In this document: positions 27,895 through 39,333 of the stretch, one piece after another
How the letters are laid out: each line of letters begins with the position of its first letter
Position numbering within the stretch: the first letter of the stretch is position 1
DNA from: Streptomyces profundus
Lineage (GTDB): Bacteria > Actinomycetota > Actinomycetes > Streptomycetales > Streptomycetaceae
NCBI RefSeq assembly: GCF_020740535.1
Contig: NZ_CP082362.1
Span: 1,116,001-1,180,000 of the forward strand
Direction of reading: 5' to 3'
DNA: 64,000 nt
Translations under genes and position numbers: made by a program
Notes under the pieces: model-generated
The model's database searches: none
What the model saw: only the letters and a program-made list of their open reading frames with translations
What the model was told of the DNA's origin: nothing

Positions 27895-28665
27895 TCAGCG
27901 AACGGGGTGGCCGGCCTCGCGCAGCGTCTCCTTGACCTGCCCGATCCGCAGATCGCCGAAGTGGAAGACGGAGGCCGCCAACACCGCGTCGGCGCCCGCC
28001 TCGACGGCCGGCGGGAAGTCGGCCAGCCGGCCGGCGCCGCCGGAGGCGATCACCGGTATGGCGACCCGCTCCCGCACCGCGGCCGTCAGCTCGGTGTCAT
28101 AGCCGTCCCTGGTGCCGTCGGCGTCCATCGAGTTGAGCAGGATCTCGCCCGCGCCAAGACCGGCCGCCCGGTGCGCCCAGTCGACCGCGTCGATCCCGGT
28201 GCCGCGCCGGCCGCCGTGCGTGGTGACCTCGAAACCCGACTCCGTCTCCGTACCGGCCCTCACCCGGCGCGCGTCGACGGAGAGCACCAGCACCTGCCGG
28301 CCGAAGCGCTCCGCGATCTCCCGGATCAGCTCCGGGCGGGCCACCGCCGCCGTGTTGACGCCGACCTTGTCGGCGCCGGCCCGCAGCAGCCGGTCCACGT
28401 CGTCCGTGGTGCGCACGCCGCCGCCCACGGTGAGCGGGATGAAGACCTGCTCGGCGGTGCGGCGCACCACGTCGTAGGTGGTCTCCCGATCGCCCGAGGA
28501 GGCGGTGATGTCCAGGAACGTCAGCTCGTCGGCGCCCTCGGCGTCGTAGATCCTGGCCATCTCGACCGGATCGCCCGCGTCCCTGAGGTTCTCGAAGTTG
28601 ACGCCCTTGACCACCCGGCCGGCGTCCACGTCCAGGCAGGGAATGACCCTGACCGCCACGCCCAT
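27895..28665 (-). CDS. hisF: Imidazole glycerol phosphate synthase cyclase subunit
   Basis: 256 aa TIM barrel that uses ammonia from HisH to make imidazole glycerol phosphate and [21 protein letters not shown] has the catalytic Asp (CLD); VLSVDARR carries the second Asp; LTVGGGVR and IASGGAG are phosphate loops. The ATG at 28665 follows GGGAGG at eight bases and begins one base after the RidA stop. Last gene of the his operon in this window. Confidence 0.96.
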   Translation of the reverse strand: MGVAVRVIPCLDVDAGRVVKGVNFENLRDAGDPVEMARIYDAEGADELTFLDITASSGDRETTYDVVRRTAEQVFIPLTVGGGVRTTDDVDRLLRAGADKVGVNTAAVARPELIREIAERFGRQVLVLSVDARRVRAGTETESGFEVTTHGGRRGTGIDAVDWAHRAAGLGAGEILLNSMDADGTRDGYDTELTAAVRERVAIPVIASGGAGRLADFPPAVEAGADAVLAASVFHFGDLRIGQVKETLREAGHPVR

Positions 28666-28666
28666 C

Positions 28667-29038
28667 TCACGCACCTCCCGACGCGTACGCGTCCAACTCG
28701 ACCTGCACGGACACCCGGGAGTCGGGAAAGCCGACCACCAGGACCGTGCTGACCGGGCGGATCTCCCCGAAGAACTCCCGATGGGCCCGCGCGGCGTCCT
28801 CGCCGTCCCTGGCGTGCGCGAGATAGAGGCGGGTGCGCACCACCGCGCTCGCGTCCAGGCCGAAGGGCTCAAGCGCGGCCACCGCGTCCGCCAGCGCCGA
28901 GCGGGTCTGCTCGTACGGGTCGCCCAGCGCCGAGGAGCCGGCTATGGGCGGCAGCGTGCCGCCGACCAGCACCAGCTCGCCGGCGGCGACCGCCCGCGCG
29001 CTGCCGAGGCTCCGCTCCCACTCCCCCTGGCCCGTCAT
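28667..29038 (-). CDS. RidA/YjgF-family protein within the his operon
   Basis: 123 aa with the Rid pattern: [43 protein letters not shown], and [14 protein letters not shown] containing the family Arg. RidA hydrolyses reactive enamine/imine intermediates from PLP enzymes; this member may be a different Rid subgroup. The ATG overlaps the hisA/priA stop (ATGA) and its stop is one base from hisF, so it is translated with histidine enzymes. Confidence 0.85.
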   Translation of the reverse strand: MTGQGEWERSLGSARAVAAGELVLVGGTLPPIAGSSALGDPYEQTRSALADAVAALEPFGLDASAVVRTRLYLAHARDGEDAARAHREFFGEIRPVSTVLVVGFPDSRVSVQVELDAYASGGA

Positions 29039-29787
29039 GCCGAGGCCACCGTCTCCAGCGCCTCCTGAAGCGTGAACGCCCGGGCGTAGAGGGCCTTTCC
29101 GACGATGGCGCCCTCCACCCCCTCGGGGACCAGCCCGGCGATGGCCGTCAGATCGTGCAGCGAGGAGACCCCGCCGGAGGCGACCACGGGCCGGTCGGTG
29201 GCGGCGCAGACATCGCGCAGCAGCTCCAGGTTGGGGCCCTGAAGCGTCCCGTCCTTGTTGATGTCGGTGACCACATAGCGGGCGCAGCCCTCGGAGTCGA
29301 GCCGGGCCAGCGTCTCGTAGAGGTCGCCGCCGTCCCGCGTCCAGCCCCGGCCGCGCAGGGTGGTGCCACGGACGTCCAGGCCGACGGCGATCCGGTCGCC
29401 GTGCTCGGCGATGGCCTTGGCGACCCACTCGGGGGACTCCAGCGCGGCGGTGCCGAGGTTGACCCGGGTGCAGCCGGTGGCCAGGGCGGCGGCCAGCGTG
29501 TCGTCGTCGCGGATGCCGCCGGACAGCTCCACCTTGAGGTTCATCGCGGCGGCCACCTCGGCGATCCTGGCGCGGTTGTCGCCGGTGCCGAAGGCCGCGT
29601 CCAGATCGACCAGGTGCAGCCACTCGGCGCCGGCCCGCTGCCACGTCAGCGCGGCGGCCAGCGGATCGCCGTAGGAGGTCTCGCTGCCGGACTCGCCGTG
29701 CACCAGGCGGACCGCCTGCCCGTCGCGGACGTCGACGGCCGGCAGCAGCTCAAGGGTGCGCGGCGGGGAGGGGGTTGCGGAGGTCAC
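29035..29787 (-). CDS. priA: Bifunctional HisA/TrpF isomerase
   Basis: 250 aa TIM barrel with a short N-terminal extension. [15 protein letters not shown] (catalytic Asp D19), [17 protein letters not shown] (second catalytic Asp) and VVASGGVSS are visible. In Streptomyces and Mycobacterium this enzyme isomerises both ProFAR (His) and PRA (Trp); no trpF was found in the window, and trpC here is monofunctional, consistent with dual function. The GTG start overlaps the hisH stop by four bases. Confidence 0.93.
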   Translation of the reverse strand: MTSATPSPPRTLELLPAVDVRDGQAVRLVHGESGSETSYGDPLAAALTWQRAGAEWLHLVDLDAAFGTGDNRARIAEVAAAMNLKVELSGGIRDDDTLAAALATGCTRVNLGTAALESPEWVAKAIAEHGDRIAVGLDVRGTTLRGRGWTRDGGDLYETLARLDSEGCARYVVTDINKDGTLQGPNLELLRDVCAATDRPVVASGGVSSLHDLTAIAGLVPEGVEGAIVGKALYARAFTLQEALETVASA

Positions 29788-30428
29788 AGGCTCTCGATCC
29801 AGTTGGTGAGGAGGCGGGCGCCGGCGTCGCCGGACTTCTCCGGGTGGAACTGGGTGGCCCAGAGGGGGCCGTTCTCGACGGCGGCGACAAAGGGGTCGCC
29901 GTGGGTCGCCCAGCTGACCAGGGGCGGCGCGATGGCCGCGCTCGCCGAAGGCGGCAACTCCCAGTCGTGGACGGCGTAGGAGTGCACGAAGTAGTAGCGC
30001 GCGTCGGGCGGCAGGCCGGCGAAGAGCGCGGAGCCCTCGGCGACATCCACCGTGTTCCACCCCATGTGCGGGACGACCTCGGCCTTGAGCGGGCCGACCG
30101 TGCCGGGCCACTCGTCGAGCCCGTCGGCCCGGACGCCGTGTTCGATGCCCTGGGAGAAGAGGATCTGCATCCCGACGCAGATGCCCAGCACCGGGCGCCC
30201 GCCGGCGAGCCGGCGTTCCACCGCCCAGTCGCCCCTGGCCTCGCGCAGCCCCGCCATGCAGGCGGCGAACGCCCCGACGCCCGGGACCAACAGGCCGTCG
30301 GCGGCCAGCGCCGCGTCCAGGTCGCGGCTGATCTCCACCTCGGCGCCGGCCCTGGCCACGGCGCGCTCGGCGGAGCGGACGTTGCCGAAGCCGTAGTCGA
30401 AGACCACCACGGACTTGCGTCTCGCCAT
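29784..30428 (-). CDS. hisH: Imidazole glycerol phosphate synthase glutaminase subunit
   Basis: 214 aa class I glutamine amidotransferase that supplies ammonia to HisF. Nucleophile C84 in LGICVGMQ; His-Glu in QFHPEKS; oxyanion/PGVGAF strand at 49-54. The ATG at 30428 follows GAGGGG. Encoded five bases after the 52-aa membrane protein. Confidence 0.95.
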   Translation of the reverse strand: MARRKSVVVFDYGFGNVRSAERAVARAGAEVEISRDLDAALAADGLLVPGVGAFAACMAGLREARGDWAVERRLAGGRPVLGICVGMQILFSQGIEHGVRADGLDEWPGTVGPLKAEVVPHMGWNTVDVAEGSALFAGLPPDARYYFVHSYAVHDWELPPSASAAIAPPLVSWATHGDPFVAAVENGPLWATQFHPEKSGDAGARLLTNWIESL

Positions 30429-30433
30429 GCCCC

Positions 30434-30592
30434 TCACACCTCCAGCCGCAGCACGCCGGCGACCAGGCAGAGCGCGCTGGCGATGGCCAGCAGCACGACG
30501 ACGCCCCGGGGCAGCCCCTGCTTGACGAACGAGTAGACACCGGTGCCGAGGAAGAGCCCGGCGGCGATCAACAGCGTGGACGTCGTGTTCAC
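30434..30592 (-). CDS. Small membrane protein between hisB and hisH
   Basis: 52 aa with two hydrophobic helices (about 5-24 and 30-48) around FVKQGLPRG. The GTG start overlaps the hisB stop by four bases and its stop is five bases before hisH, so it is a genuine operon member. I recall a similar small membrane gene here in other Streptomyces. Function unknown; it could tether or regulate the His enzymes at the membrane (speculative). Confidence 0.7.
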   Translation of the reverse strand: MNTTSTLLIAAGLFLGTGVYSFVKQGLPRGVVVLLAIASALCLVAGVLRLEV

Positions 30593-31179
30593 AGGGCACC
30601 CTTGGTGGACGGGATGCCGGTCTGCCGCGGGTCTATCTCGCTGGCGTAGCGCAGCGCCCTGGCCAGCGCCTTGAACTGGCACTCCACGATGTGGTGCGCG
30701 TTGCGCCCGTAGGGCACCTCCACATGCAGCGCGACCTGCGCCTGGGCGACGAAGGACTCCAGGATGTGGCGGGTCATCGTGGTGTCGTAGGAGCCGATCA
30801 TGGGCGCCATGCCCGCCGGCTCCTGGTGCACCAGATAGGGCCGCCCCGACAGGTCGACCGTGACCCGGGCGAGGGACTCGTCCAGCGGCACCGAGGCGTT
30901 GGCGAAGCGGACGATGCCGCTCTTGTCGCCGAGCGCCTGCCGGAACGCGGCGCCGATGGCCAGCGCGGTGTCCTCGATGGTGTGGTGGCTGTCGATGTGC
31001 AGATCGCCCTCGGTCTTGACGGCCAGGTCGAACAGACCGTGCCGGCCGAGCTGGTCCAACATGTGGTCGAAGAACCCGACCCCGGTGGACACATCGACCC
31101 GGCCGGTGCCGTCCAGATCGATCTCGACGGTGACCGAGGTCTCCTTGGTGGTGCGTTCCACGCGACCCACGCGGCTCAT
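30589..31179 (-). CDS. hisB: Imidazoleglycerol-phosphate dehydratase
   Basis: 196 aa monofunctional HisB. Mn-binding and catalytic repeats: [22 protein letters not shown] and NAHHIVE. Converts IGP to imidazole acetol phosphate. The ATG overlaps the hisC stop (ATGA). Confidence 0.96.
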   Translation of the reverse strand: MSRVGRVERTTKETSVTVEIDLDGTGRVDVSTGVGFFDHMLDQLGRHGLFDLAVKTEGDLHIDSHHTIEDTALAIGAAFRQALGDKSGIVRFANASVPLDESLARVTVDLSGRPYLVHQEPAGMAPMIGSYDTTMTRHILESFVAQAQVALHVEVPYGRNAHHIVECQFKALARALRYASEIDPRQTGIPSTKGAL

Positions 31180-32291
31180 TCGTTGATCTCCTTCGTCACT
31201 GCGCGTACCGCGTCGAGGAACGCGTCGTTCTCCGCCCTGGTGCCCGTGGTGGCCCGCAACCGTCCTGGCACGCCGTTGTCCCGCACGAGTACCCCGTGGT
31301 CCAGCAGCCGACGCCACACGTCCCGCGCGTCGGCGAACCGGCCGAACTGGACGAAGTTGGCGTCCGAGGGGGTGACCTCGACGCCGAGCGCCGTCAGCTC
31401 GACGACCACCCGATCCCGCTCGGCCTTCAGCTCCTCGACACAGCCGAGCAGCGTGTCGGCGAACTCAAGCGCCGCGAGGGCGGTGGCCTGGGTGACCGCC
31501 GACAGGTGGTAGGGCAGCCGCACCAGCTGGACGGCGTCGACGACGGCCCGGTCCGCCGCGAGATAGCCGAGCCGCAGCCCGGCCGCGCCGAACGCCTTGG
31601 ACATGGTGCGGGTGAACACCAGGCGCGGCCGTCCCTCGATCAGCGGCAGGGTCGAGGGGCGGTGGCCGAACTCGGCGTATGCCTCGTCCACCACCACCAG
31701 CGCGCCACGGCCGCCCCTGGCCCGCTGGGCGGCGTCGTGCAGCGCCAGGATGCTCGGGGCCGTCAGGGCGGTGCCCGTCGGGTTGTTGGGCGAGCAGAGG
31801 AAGACCACGTCGGGCCGGTGCTCGGCGATGACCGAGACGGCGGCCTCGGTGTCGATGTCGAACTCCGGCGTGCGCGGCCCCGAGAACCAGCCGGTGCCCG
31901 TGGACCGGGCGATCAGGGCGTGCATGGAGTACGACGGGTCGAAGCCCAGCGCGGTGCGCCCGGGGCCGCCGAAGGTCTGGAGCAGCTGCTGGAGCACCTC
32001 GTTGGAGCCGTTGGCGGCCCACACCTGGGCGGCCTTGAGGGCGTGGCCCGTGGTGCGGGTCAGATAGGCGGCCAGCTCGGTGCGCAGCGCCATCGCGTCC
32101 CGGTCGGGGTAGCGGTTGAGGGTGCGCGCGGCCTCGGCGACCCGCTCGGCGACGCGCTGGATCAGCGCCTCGGGGAGCGGATGCGGGTTCTCGTTGGTGT
32201 TGAGCCGGACCGGCACCTCCAGCTGGGGGGCGCCGTAGGGGCTCTGGCCGCGCAGTTCGTCCCTGATGGGAAGCTCGTCGATACGGGTCAC
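31176..32291 (-). CDS. hisC: Histidinol-phosphate aminotransferase
   Basis: 371 aa fold-type I PLP enzyme. [21 protein letters not shown] lysine K232 in [15 protein letters not shown] and RLRATTG are present. The open frame begins at an ATG at 32312 (25-base overlap with hisD), but the GTG at 32291 makes a GTGA overlap like every other junction here and begins [15 protein letters not shown], which matches the usual N-terminus. Confidence 0.94.
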   Translation of the reverse strand: MTRIDELPIRDELRGQSPYGAPQLEVPVRLNTNENPHPLPEALIQRVAERVAEAARTLNRYPDRDAMALRTELAAYLTRTTGHALKAAQVWAANGSNEVLQQLLQTFGGPGRTALGFDPSYSMHALIARSTGTGWFSGPRTPEFDIDTEAAVSVIAEHRPDVVFLCSPNNPTGTALTAPSILALHDAAQRARGGRGALVVVDEAYAEFGHRPSTLPLIEGRPRLVFTRTMSKAFGAAGLRLGYLAADRAVVDAVQLVRLPYHLSAVTQATALAALEFADTLLGCVEELKAERDRVVVELTALGVEVTPSDANFVQFGRFADARDVWRRLLDHGVLVRDNGVPGRLRATTGTRAENDAFLDAVRAVTKEINE

Positions 32292-33625
32292 TTGCGGTGT
32301 GGGACCTTCCATGCGAAACGTGCCTTGACCGCCGAGCCGTGGGCCGGCAGATCCTCCGCCTCGGCCAGCGTCACCACCTGTTGGGCGACCTCGGCCAGGG
32401 CCTCGCGGTCGTACTCGACCACATGGACGCCGCGCAGGAAGGACTGCACGGAGAGGCCGGAGGAGTGGCAGGCGCAGCCCCCGGTGGGCAGCACGTGGTT
32501 GGAGCCGGCGCAGTAGTCGCCCAGGGAGACGGGGGCGTGCGGTCCGACGAAGATGGCGCCGGCGTTCCGCACCCGGGCGGCGACCTCGGCGGCGTGCTCC
32601 GTCTGCACCTCCAGGTGCTCGGCGGCGTACTCGTCCACCACGGCGAGGCCCTGCTCGATGTCGGCGACCAGCACCGCGCAGGACTGCCGTCCGGTGAGCG
32701 CCTCGGTGATCCGCTGGTGGTGCTTGGCGGCGGCGACCTGCACACGCAGCTCGGCGTCCACCGCGTCGGCCAGCGCGACCGAGGGGGTGACCAGGACGGC
32801 GGCGGCCAGCTCGTCGTGCTCGGCCTGGCTGATCAGGTCGGCGGCGACCAGCGCCGGGTCGGCGGTGTCGTCGGCCAGCACGGCGATCTCGGTGGGGCCC
32901 GCCTCGGCGTCGATGCCGATGACGCCCTTCAGCAGCCGCTTGGCGGCGGCGACATAGATGTTGCCGGGGCCCGTGACCAGCTTGGCCGGGCGGCACTCCT
33001 CGGTGCCGTGGGCGAACATCGCGATGGCCTGGGCACCGCCCGCCGCGTGCACCTCCTCGACGCCGAGCAGCGCGCAGGCGGCGAGGATCGTGGGGTGCGG
33101 CAGCCCGTCGCTCCACTCCTGCCCCGGGGTGCGCTGCGGCGGGGAGCTGACGGCGAGGGACTCGACGCCGGCCTCCTGGGCCGGGACCACGTTCATCACC
33201 ACGGAGGACGGGTAGACCGCCTGGCCGCCGGGGACGTAGAGGCCGACGCGCTGGACGGGGATCCAGCGCTCCGTGACCGTGCCGCCGGGGACCACCCGCA
33301 CGGTGTGGTCGTCGCGGCGCTGCTCCCGGTGGACCAGCCTGGCCCTGCGGATGGACTCCTCAAGCGCCGAGCGCACCGCGGGATCCAGCTCGGCCAGGGC
33401 CCTGGCGAGGGCCTCGGCCGGCACTCGGGTGCGCTCGATGCGCACGCCGTCGAACCGCCGCGCGTAGTCGATCAGCGCCGCCGTGCCGCGATGGTGTACG
33501 TCGTCGCAGATGGGCCGCACCTTCTCCAGGGCGGCCTCGACGTCCAGCTCGGCGCGGGGCAACAGGGCGCGGTCGACGGCCTCGGCGGGCGAGGCGGCGG
33601 CGCGCAGATCGATTCGGTTCAGCAC
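32288..33625 (-). CDS. hisD: Histidinol dehydrogenase
   Basis: 445 aa. Two-step NAD oxidation of histidinol to histidine. Zn/catalytic segments: [15 protein letters not shown] and [40 protein letters not shown] and [16 protein letters not shown] are family signatures. First gene of the operon. The GTG start has GAGACT six bases before it and no Shine-Dalgarno. Confidence 0.95.
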   Translation of the reverse strand: MLNRIDLRAAASPAEAVDRALLPRAELDVEAALEKVRPICDDVHHRGTAALIDYARRFDGVRIERTRVPAEALARALAELDPAVRSALEESIRRARLVHREQRRDDHTVRVVPGGTVTERWIPVQRVGLYVPGGQAVYPSSVVMNVVPAQEAGVESLAVSSPPQRTPGQEWSDGLPHPTILAACALLGVEEVHAAGGAQAIAMFAHGTEECRPAKLVTGPGNIYVAAAKRLLKGVIGIDAEAGPTEIAVLADDTADPALVAADLISQAEHDELAAAVLVTPSVALADAVDAELRVQVAAAKHHQRITEALTGRQSCAVLVADIEQGLAVVDEYAAEHLEVQTEHAAEVAARVRNAGAIFVGPHAPVSLGDYCAGSNHVLPTGGCACHSSGLSVQSFLRGVHVVEYDREALAEVAQQVVTLAEAEDLPAHGSAVKARFAWKVPHRK

Positions 33626-33631
33626 GGGGCC

Positions 33632-33637
33632 AGTCTC
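33632..33637 (-). promoter_or_regulatory. -10 hexamer of a leaderless his operon promoter
   Basis: GAGACT, six bases before the hisD GTG on the minus strand. No attenuator or His-rich leader peptide can exist if transcription starts here. Confidence 0.4.
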
Positions 33638-33702
33638 GCAGACGGGTCCGACAGGCCAGGGACGCGTTTCACCATGCGGTCCCGACGGGGCGTACCAGCC
33701 GA

Positions 33703-33708
33703 TAGGCT
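33703..33708 (+). promoter_or_regulatory. -10 hexamer for the LON-domain gene
   Basis: TAGGCT, eight bases before GTG at 33717; predicted leader of zero to two bases. Divergent from the his operon promoter, about 65 bases apart. Confidence 0.4.
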
Positions 33709-33716
33709 GGCCGGTC

Positions 33717-34496
33717 GTGACGACGACCCGCCTGCCACTGTTTCCCCTCAATACCGTGCTGTTTCCCGGGCTGGTGTTGCCGCTCAACGTCTTCGAGGCC
33801 AGATACCGAGCGCTGCTGCGGGATCTCCTCGACCTGCCGGAGGGCGAGCCCAGGCCGTTTGGTGTGATCGCGATCAGGGACGGGCACGAGGTGGCGCCCA
33901 GCGCCCTGGGCCTGCCGGACGACGCCGAGCCGCCGGCCGGCGCCGGCGCCGGCTTCGCCGACGACCCGATGCGTTCCTTCTTCGAGGTGGGCTGCGTCGC
34001 CGACGCCTCCACCATCAGGGCCAGGCAGGTCCCCGGGGAGGCGGAGGACGCCACGGCCGCCGACGAGGAGGTGACCGGCTACGAGGTGCTGGCCACCGGC
34101 ACCACCAGGTTCCGGCTGCTCTCGGTCGACGCCGGCGGCCCCTATCTGACCGGCGAGATCGAGCCGCTCGACGAGGACGCGGGCGAGGGCGCGGGAGCGC
34201 TGGCGTCGGGGGTGCTCCGCGCCTTCCGGAAGTACCAGAAGGCGCTGGCCGGCGCCAACGAGCGCACCCTGGCCCCGGCCCAGGAGCTGCCCGACGACCC
34301 GTCGGTGGTCTCCTATCTGGTGGCCGCGGCGACCATGCTGCACACCGCGGACAAGCAGCGCCTGCTCCAGGCCGCCGACACCGCGACCCGCCTCGCCGAG
34401 GAGCTGCGGCTGCTGCGGCAGGAGACGGCGCTGATCAGCAAGCTGCCCTCGGTGCCGGGCGCCGAGTACACGATCAGGCCGACCAGCCTCAACTGA
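33717..34496 (+). CDS. LON substrate-binding-domain protein
   Basis: 259 aa, PF02190-type only: it begins [31 protein letters not shown], the classic LON N-domain start, and has no AAA+ or protease domain. Cytoplasmic; possibly a proteostasis adaptor. Function unproven. Followed at 31 bases by ybaK on the same strand. Confidence 0.85.
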   Translation: MTTTRLPLFPLNTVLFPGLVLPLNVFEARYRALLRDLLDLPEGEPRPFGVIAIRDGHEVAPSALGLPDDAEPPAGAGAGFADDPMRSFFEVGCVADASTIRARQVPGEAEDATAADEEVTGYEVLATGTTRFRLLSVDAGGPYLTGEIEPLDEDAGEGAGALASGVLRAFRKYQKALAGANERTLAPAQELPDDPSVVSYLVAAATMLHTADKQRLLQAADTATRLAEELRLLRQETALISKLPSVPGAEYTIRPTSLN

Positions 34497-34527
34497 CCGG
34501 TGCCAGACGGCGGAGGGAGCGAGGGCG

Positions 34528-35025
34528 ATGGCTCGGAAGGGCAGGGCGGGGGGCGCGGGCGGCACCCCGGCGACGGTGGCGGCGAGCCGCGCCGGCGTCC
34601 CGTTCACGGTGCACCGCTACGCGCACGATCCGGCGGCGCCCTCCTACGGCGCGGAGGCGGCCGAGGCGCTCGGCAGCGATCCGGCGCGGGTGTTGAAGAC
34701 GCTGGTGGCCGAGGTGGACGGGGCCCTCACGGTGGCGCTGGTGCCCGTCTCGGCCTCGCTCTCGCTGAAGGCGCTGGCCGCGGCGGTCGGCGGCAAGCGG
34801 GCCGCCCTGGCGGATCCGGCGGTGGCCGAGCGCGGCACCGGCTATGTGCTCGGCGGCATCTCGCCGTTGGGCCAGCGCCGCCGGCTGCCCACGGTGTTGG
34901 ACGCCTCGGCGGACGCGCATCCCACGGTGCTGGTCTCCGCCGGGCGCCGGGGTCTTGAGATCGAGCTGGCACCCGCGGACCTGGCGGCCCTCACGGCGGC
35001 CAGGGTGGCGTCCATCGCCCGCTGA
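34528..35025 (+). CDS. ybaK: Cys-tRNA(Pro)/Cys-tRNA(Cys) deacylase
   Basis: 165 aa YbaK/EbsC editing protein. Catalytic-type Lys (K57 in RVLKTLV) and the GYVLGGISPLGQRRRLPTVL loop are conserved. Hydrolyses mischarged Cys-tRNA(Pro). GGAGGG upstream of the ATG. Confidence 0.9.
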   Translation: MARKGRAGGAGGTPATVAASRAGVPFTVHRYAHDPAAPSYGAEAAEALGSDPARVLKTLVAEVDGALTVALVPVSASLSLKALAAAVGGKRAALADPAVAERGTGYVLGGISPLGQRRRLPTVLDASADAHPTVLVSAGRRGLEIELAPADLAALTAARVASIAR

Positions 35026-35047
35026 GCCGTCGGCCCGCCGGGATCGG

Positions 35048-35704
35048 TCAGGAGCCGGCCGCCGGGCCCGCCGGGGTGTCCCAGCGCGGCGGTGTCTGGG
35101 CCGGTCGCGGCGCCGGGTCCCGGGGGCCGAAGCCGGCGACGCAGAGCAGATGGGTGAGGAGCGCGCCGAAGGGCAGCCCGAACAGCACGCTTCTGGCGCC
35201 GAGATCGAGGGGCGCGTCGAAGACCTCGTTCTGGGCCAGCTCGGCGACCCGGCCGGCGACATCGTCGGTGGGGCCGAGCCACATGCCCAGCTGCCACGCC
35301 AGCCAGGCGCCAACCCCGGCGCCCAGCGCGAGACCGAGCACGACGGCGACCCCGCCGCTTCGGCGCAGCAGGAAGGTGACCACCCCGGCGACCGCGCCCA
35401 CGCCCAGGGCCAGCAGCAGGAAGACGCCGTCCGCCGCGATCGCCTGCTGTCCCTCGGAGTTGGCCAGCAGCACGTCCTGGCCGCGCAGGACCAGCGGGAT
35501 CTTGGGCGCCCGCCAGGCCCACAGCGCGCCGAGCAGCACCCCGGTCACCAGCGCCACAGGGGCGGCGACCAGCAGCCCCGCACGTATCTCGCGCCCCCAG
35601 TCGGGGCCGGCGGCCGGCGGGTCGGCGGGCTGGGACCACGGGTCGTGGGCCGGCCGGGGCGAAGCGACGGAGCGGGGATCCGGTGCTGGCTGGGGAGAGT
35701 CCAC
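35048..35704 (-). CDS. DUF2567 membrane protein
   Basis: 218 aa with a Pro-rich cytoplasmic N-terminus, then four hydrophobic segments (about 42-64, 92-111, 116-135, 175-197). WGREIRAGLLVAAPVALVTGVLLGALWAWRAP fits the actinobacterial DUF2567 family. Function unknown. The GTG at 35704 is six bases after CAGGAT, indicating a leaderless mRNA. Confidence 0.7.
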   Translation of the reverse strand: MDSPQPAPDPRSVASPRPAHDPWSQPADPPAAGPDWGREIRAGLLVAAPVALVTGVLLGALWAWRAPKIPLVLRGQDVLLANSEGQQAIAADGVFLLLALGVGAVAGVVTFLLRRSGGVAVVLGLALGAGVGAWLAWQLGMWLGPTDDVAGRVAELAQNEVFDAPLDLGARSVLFGLPFGALLTHLLCVAGFGPRDPAPRPAQTPPRWDTPAGPAAGS

Positions 35705-35783
35705 CCCGTCATCCTGCCAGGTGCGGGCACCTGTTCGGCCGTGGGGACGACCGTTTGGCTGATCAGCTGATCGGGGCGGCTGG

Positions 35784-36589
35784 TCAGCGGGTCGCGGCAC
35801 GCCGGTAGGCCCACGTGGCCAGGGCGAGCGTGACGACGCCGACGGCGGCGCAGACGCCGAGGTGGCCGATGATCAGCGCCGCGTCCGGGCGCGGCCCGAA
35901 CATCTCGGCCAGCGCGTCCACGCCATAGCTGGACGGCAGCAACTCGCGCGTCCAACGCAGCGGTTCGGGCAGCCGGGCGGCCGGCAGCACGCCGAGGAGC
36001 AGCGCCGCCGACATGCCCAGCTGGCCGCAGAGGGTCGCCAGCTCGGGGCGGGGCGACAGCAGGCCGAGGGCCGCGCCGAGCCCGGCCAGCGCCGCCCCGG
36101 TGAGCGGTACCACGGCGATCAGCAGCCACAGGCCGCCCAGCGGCAGCTGGTAGAGCAGCGCGCCGGTGACGGCCGTCACCACCACCCCAGGCACCGTGAA
36201 CGAGGCATAGGCGGCGGCGACCCCGAGCACCACGGAGCCGGCCGGCACCGGCAGGGTCGCGTAGTGGTCGAGCCCGGTGGCCCGCAGCTGGCCGAAGTAC
36301 TGGGCGAGTTGGTTGAGCGCGACAAACGCGACCACCAGCACCGCCGAGCCGGCGACCACGGCCCTGGCCTCGTCCCCCGCTCCCCCGTCGACCACGCCGC
36401 GCATCAGGATCATGATCCCGATGGACTGGAAGGTGGCGACGAACAGCAGCGGCACCCGGGCCACCCGCGTCCGGGAGAGCTGCGCCCGGTAGACGGCGGC
36501 CAGCGACGGGAGGAAGCGGGCCGCCGGCGCGAGGGGGACTTCCCCAGGGACCTCGGTCATCGTCCGGTCACGCACCTGTTCGATCAGGG

Positions 36590-36593
<4 letters not shown>
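35784..36593 (-). CDS. ABC-2 type transporter permease
   Basis: 269 aa with six hydrophobic segments after a cytoplasmic N-terminal helix (PSLAAVYRAQLSRTRVARVPLLFVATFQSIGIMILMRG). The GTG start overlaps the ATPase stop by four bases. Forms an exporter with the adjacent ATPase; substrate unknown. Confidence 0.88.
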
Positions 36594-37636
<1,043 letters not shown>

Positions 37637-37704
37637 GGCCACGAGACTACGTGGCGCCGACGAAGCGCGGAACGGCGGGCCCTGCCAGCGCCGGGCCGCC
37701 GGCG

Positions 37705-38961
37705 TCAGGACGGGGCGCGCTCGGCGCCGGTACGGCTGTCCACCTCGCGCCAGAAGCCGGCCCTGATGGCATATCTGTCCTGCTCGTCGATCTGGTCGTC
37801 CTTGTGGGCGAGCAGGCCGAACCTGGCGGCGTAGCGGAGCAGTTCGCCGTCGATCCGGTGGGGGATGCGCGGGTACTCGGTGGACAGCTGACGCAGCGGT
37901 GACTCGCCGGCGAGGCGCTCCGTCCAGCGGCGCGCGAAGACCTGGCCCACCTCGAACGGGTCCCCGCTGACGGCGGTGATGTCCTCCTCGCGGTCGGCCC
38001 AGCGCTGCTCGGCGCTGGTCAGCTGCGCGAGGGTGGGCAGCGCGGCCGTCTCCGCCGTCTCGTCCGACGGGCCGCGCTCCACCCAGCCGCGGTCCGAGGA
38101 CCAGCGCAGCGTGGCGGTGGGCGGCGGCGGGACGGGGCGGCCCAGAGAGGCCAGATCCTTCGGGGTCGGCACCCCCTTGGCCGCCGGCGCCGTGGGCTCC
38201 TCCTCCTGGGACGGCTGGTAGGGCACCGAGGCGGTGACGGAGGAGGAGCCGTTGACCGGGACCGTGGGCGCGCTCGGCGCGGCGGGCATCGCCGGTGTGG
38301 CCGGCTGGTCGCAGGCGGCGGACGCGGAGTCGGCGCCCGTGGCCTTCTCCGGCAGCGGCGCGGAGAGGATGGCCGCGATATCGGGGCGCGCCATGCCGCC
38401 GGCGGACTGCGGCTCGCTGACCCGCACCGCCCGGGTGATCCAGGCGCGGTCCAGCACGCGGCGCTCGTCGGCCTCGGCGACCAGGTCCTCGGACTGGTTG
38501 TAGTCGCCGTCTGCGGCCTGCACGGCCCACAGATGGACGGCGACCCCGTGTTCCTTGGCCGACATCAGGCCGGGCAGCAGATCGCCGTCCCCGGTGATCA
38601 GCACGATGTCGGCGCAGGCGCGGTTGCGGGCCAGCTCCGTCAACTCGGCGTGCATGGCCGCGTCCACGCCCTTCTGCGCCCAGCGGCCGTCACTGCGGGT
38701 CAACGCGCCGAGCCTGACGGTGACTCGGGGCATCACCCGGAGCCTGCGGTGCTCCGGCTGCGGGACGCGGTCGGGGGCGCCGTCGAACCAGTAGATCCGC
38801 AGCAGGCTGCAACCGGTGTCCTCCTCGGCGCGGTCGCGAAGGCCCTGGATGAGTCTGGCGTGGTCCACGGTGATACGGGGACGCGCGGGCTCTCCGGCGA
38901 GCAGGCTGGCGGCGGCACCCAGCAGGTAGCCCGCATCAACCAGCACGACGCAGCGGTCCAC
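37705..38961 (-). CDS. NYN (LabA/PIN-like) domain protein
   Basis: 418 aa. N-terminal about 190 residues: VVLVDAGYLLGAAA, RIYWFDGAPDR, KGVDAAMHAEL and VLITGDGDLLPGL carry the acidic metal-binding residues of NYN ribonucleases. A Pro/Ala-rich linker (about 205-310) leads to a C-terminal helical domain (DPFEVGQVFARRWTERL). Probably an RNA-processing nuclease. GGAAGG precedes the GTG start. Confidence 0.82.
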   Translation of the reverse strand: MDRCVVLVDAGYLLGAAASLLAGEPARPRITVDHARLIQGLRDRAEEDTGCSLLRIYWFDGAPDRVPQPEHRRLRVMPRVTVRLGALTRSDGRWAQKGVDAAMHAELTELARNRACADIVLITGDGDLLPGLMSAKEHGVAVHLWAVQAADGDYNQSEDLVAEADERRVLDRAWITRAVRVSEPQSAGGMARPDIAAILSAPLPEKATGADSASAACDQPATPAMPAAPSAPTVPVNGSSSVTASVPYQPSQEEEPTAPAAKGVPTPKDLASLGRPVPPPPTATLRWSSDRGWVERGPSDETAETAALPTLAQLTSAEQRWADREEDITAVSGDPFEVGQVFARRWTERLAGESPLRQLSTEYPRIPHRIDGELLRYAARFGLLAHKDDQIDEQDRYAIRAGFWREVDSRTGAERAPS

Positions 38962-39144
38962 GTGGCACCTTCCCTTCGCCGAGCGTTTCACTGAGTCTGC
39001 CCGACGAGCCGGCCGTTATCTGTCCTACGCGATCTTCGGCGTGGCAAACCGCGTTCCCATGATCGGAATGCGAACTATCGCGCCACATGTGAATCTGGTG
39101 ACGGCGCCAACTTCCGTGGGGGAACACCCAGCCAGGAGGCGATC

Positions 39145-39279
39145 ATGGCCAAGGAGAAGAAGCGCGACCGCTCGGACGAGTCCGGCCGTTCGGAGCGCCC
39201 CCGGGAGCCCGCCAGGGCCGAGGAGCCCACCGAGGAGTCCAGGGGCCGAAAGCGGGAGCGGAAGTTCGGTCACAACTGA
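39145..39279 (+). CDS. 44-aa highly charged small protein
   Basis: ATG at 39145 after CAGGAGG at a good distance; 44 codons ending RKRERKFGHN. About half the residues are Lys, Arg, Glu or Asp, with no hydrophobic core, so likely disordered. The clear ribosome-binding site and the following perfect terminator argue that it is real. I recall short proteins ending in a similar KFGHN in Streptomyces, function unknown. Confidence 0.6.
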   Translation: MAKEKKRDRSDESGRSERPREPARAEEPTEESRGRKRERKFGHN

Positions 39280-39295
39280 GCAGAGCGCTCCCGGA

Positions 39296-39329
39296 GTCGT
39301 CGCCCCGGCCCGTGGGCCGGGGCGACGAC
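39296..39329. terminator. Bidirectional terminator
   Basis: Perfect 16-bp inverted repeat (39296-39311 with 39314-39329), 2-base spacer, between the 44-aa gene and the convergent membrane gene. Confidence 0.7.
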
Positions 39330-39333
39330 GACA

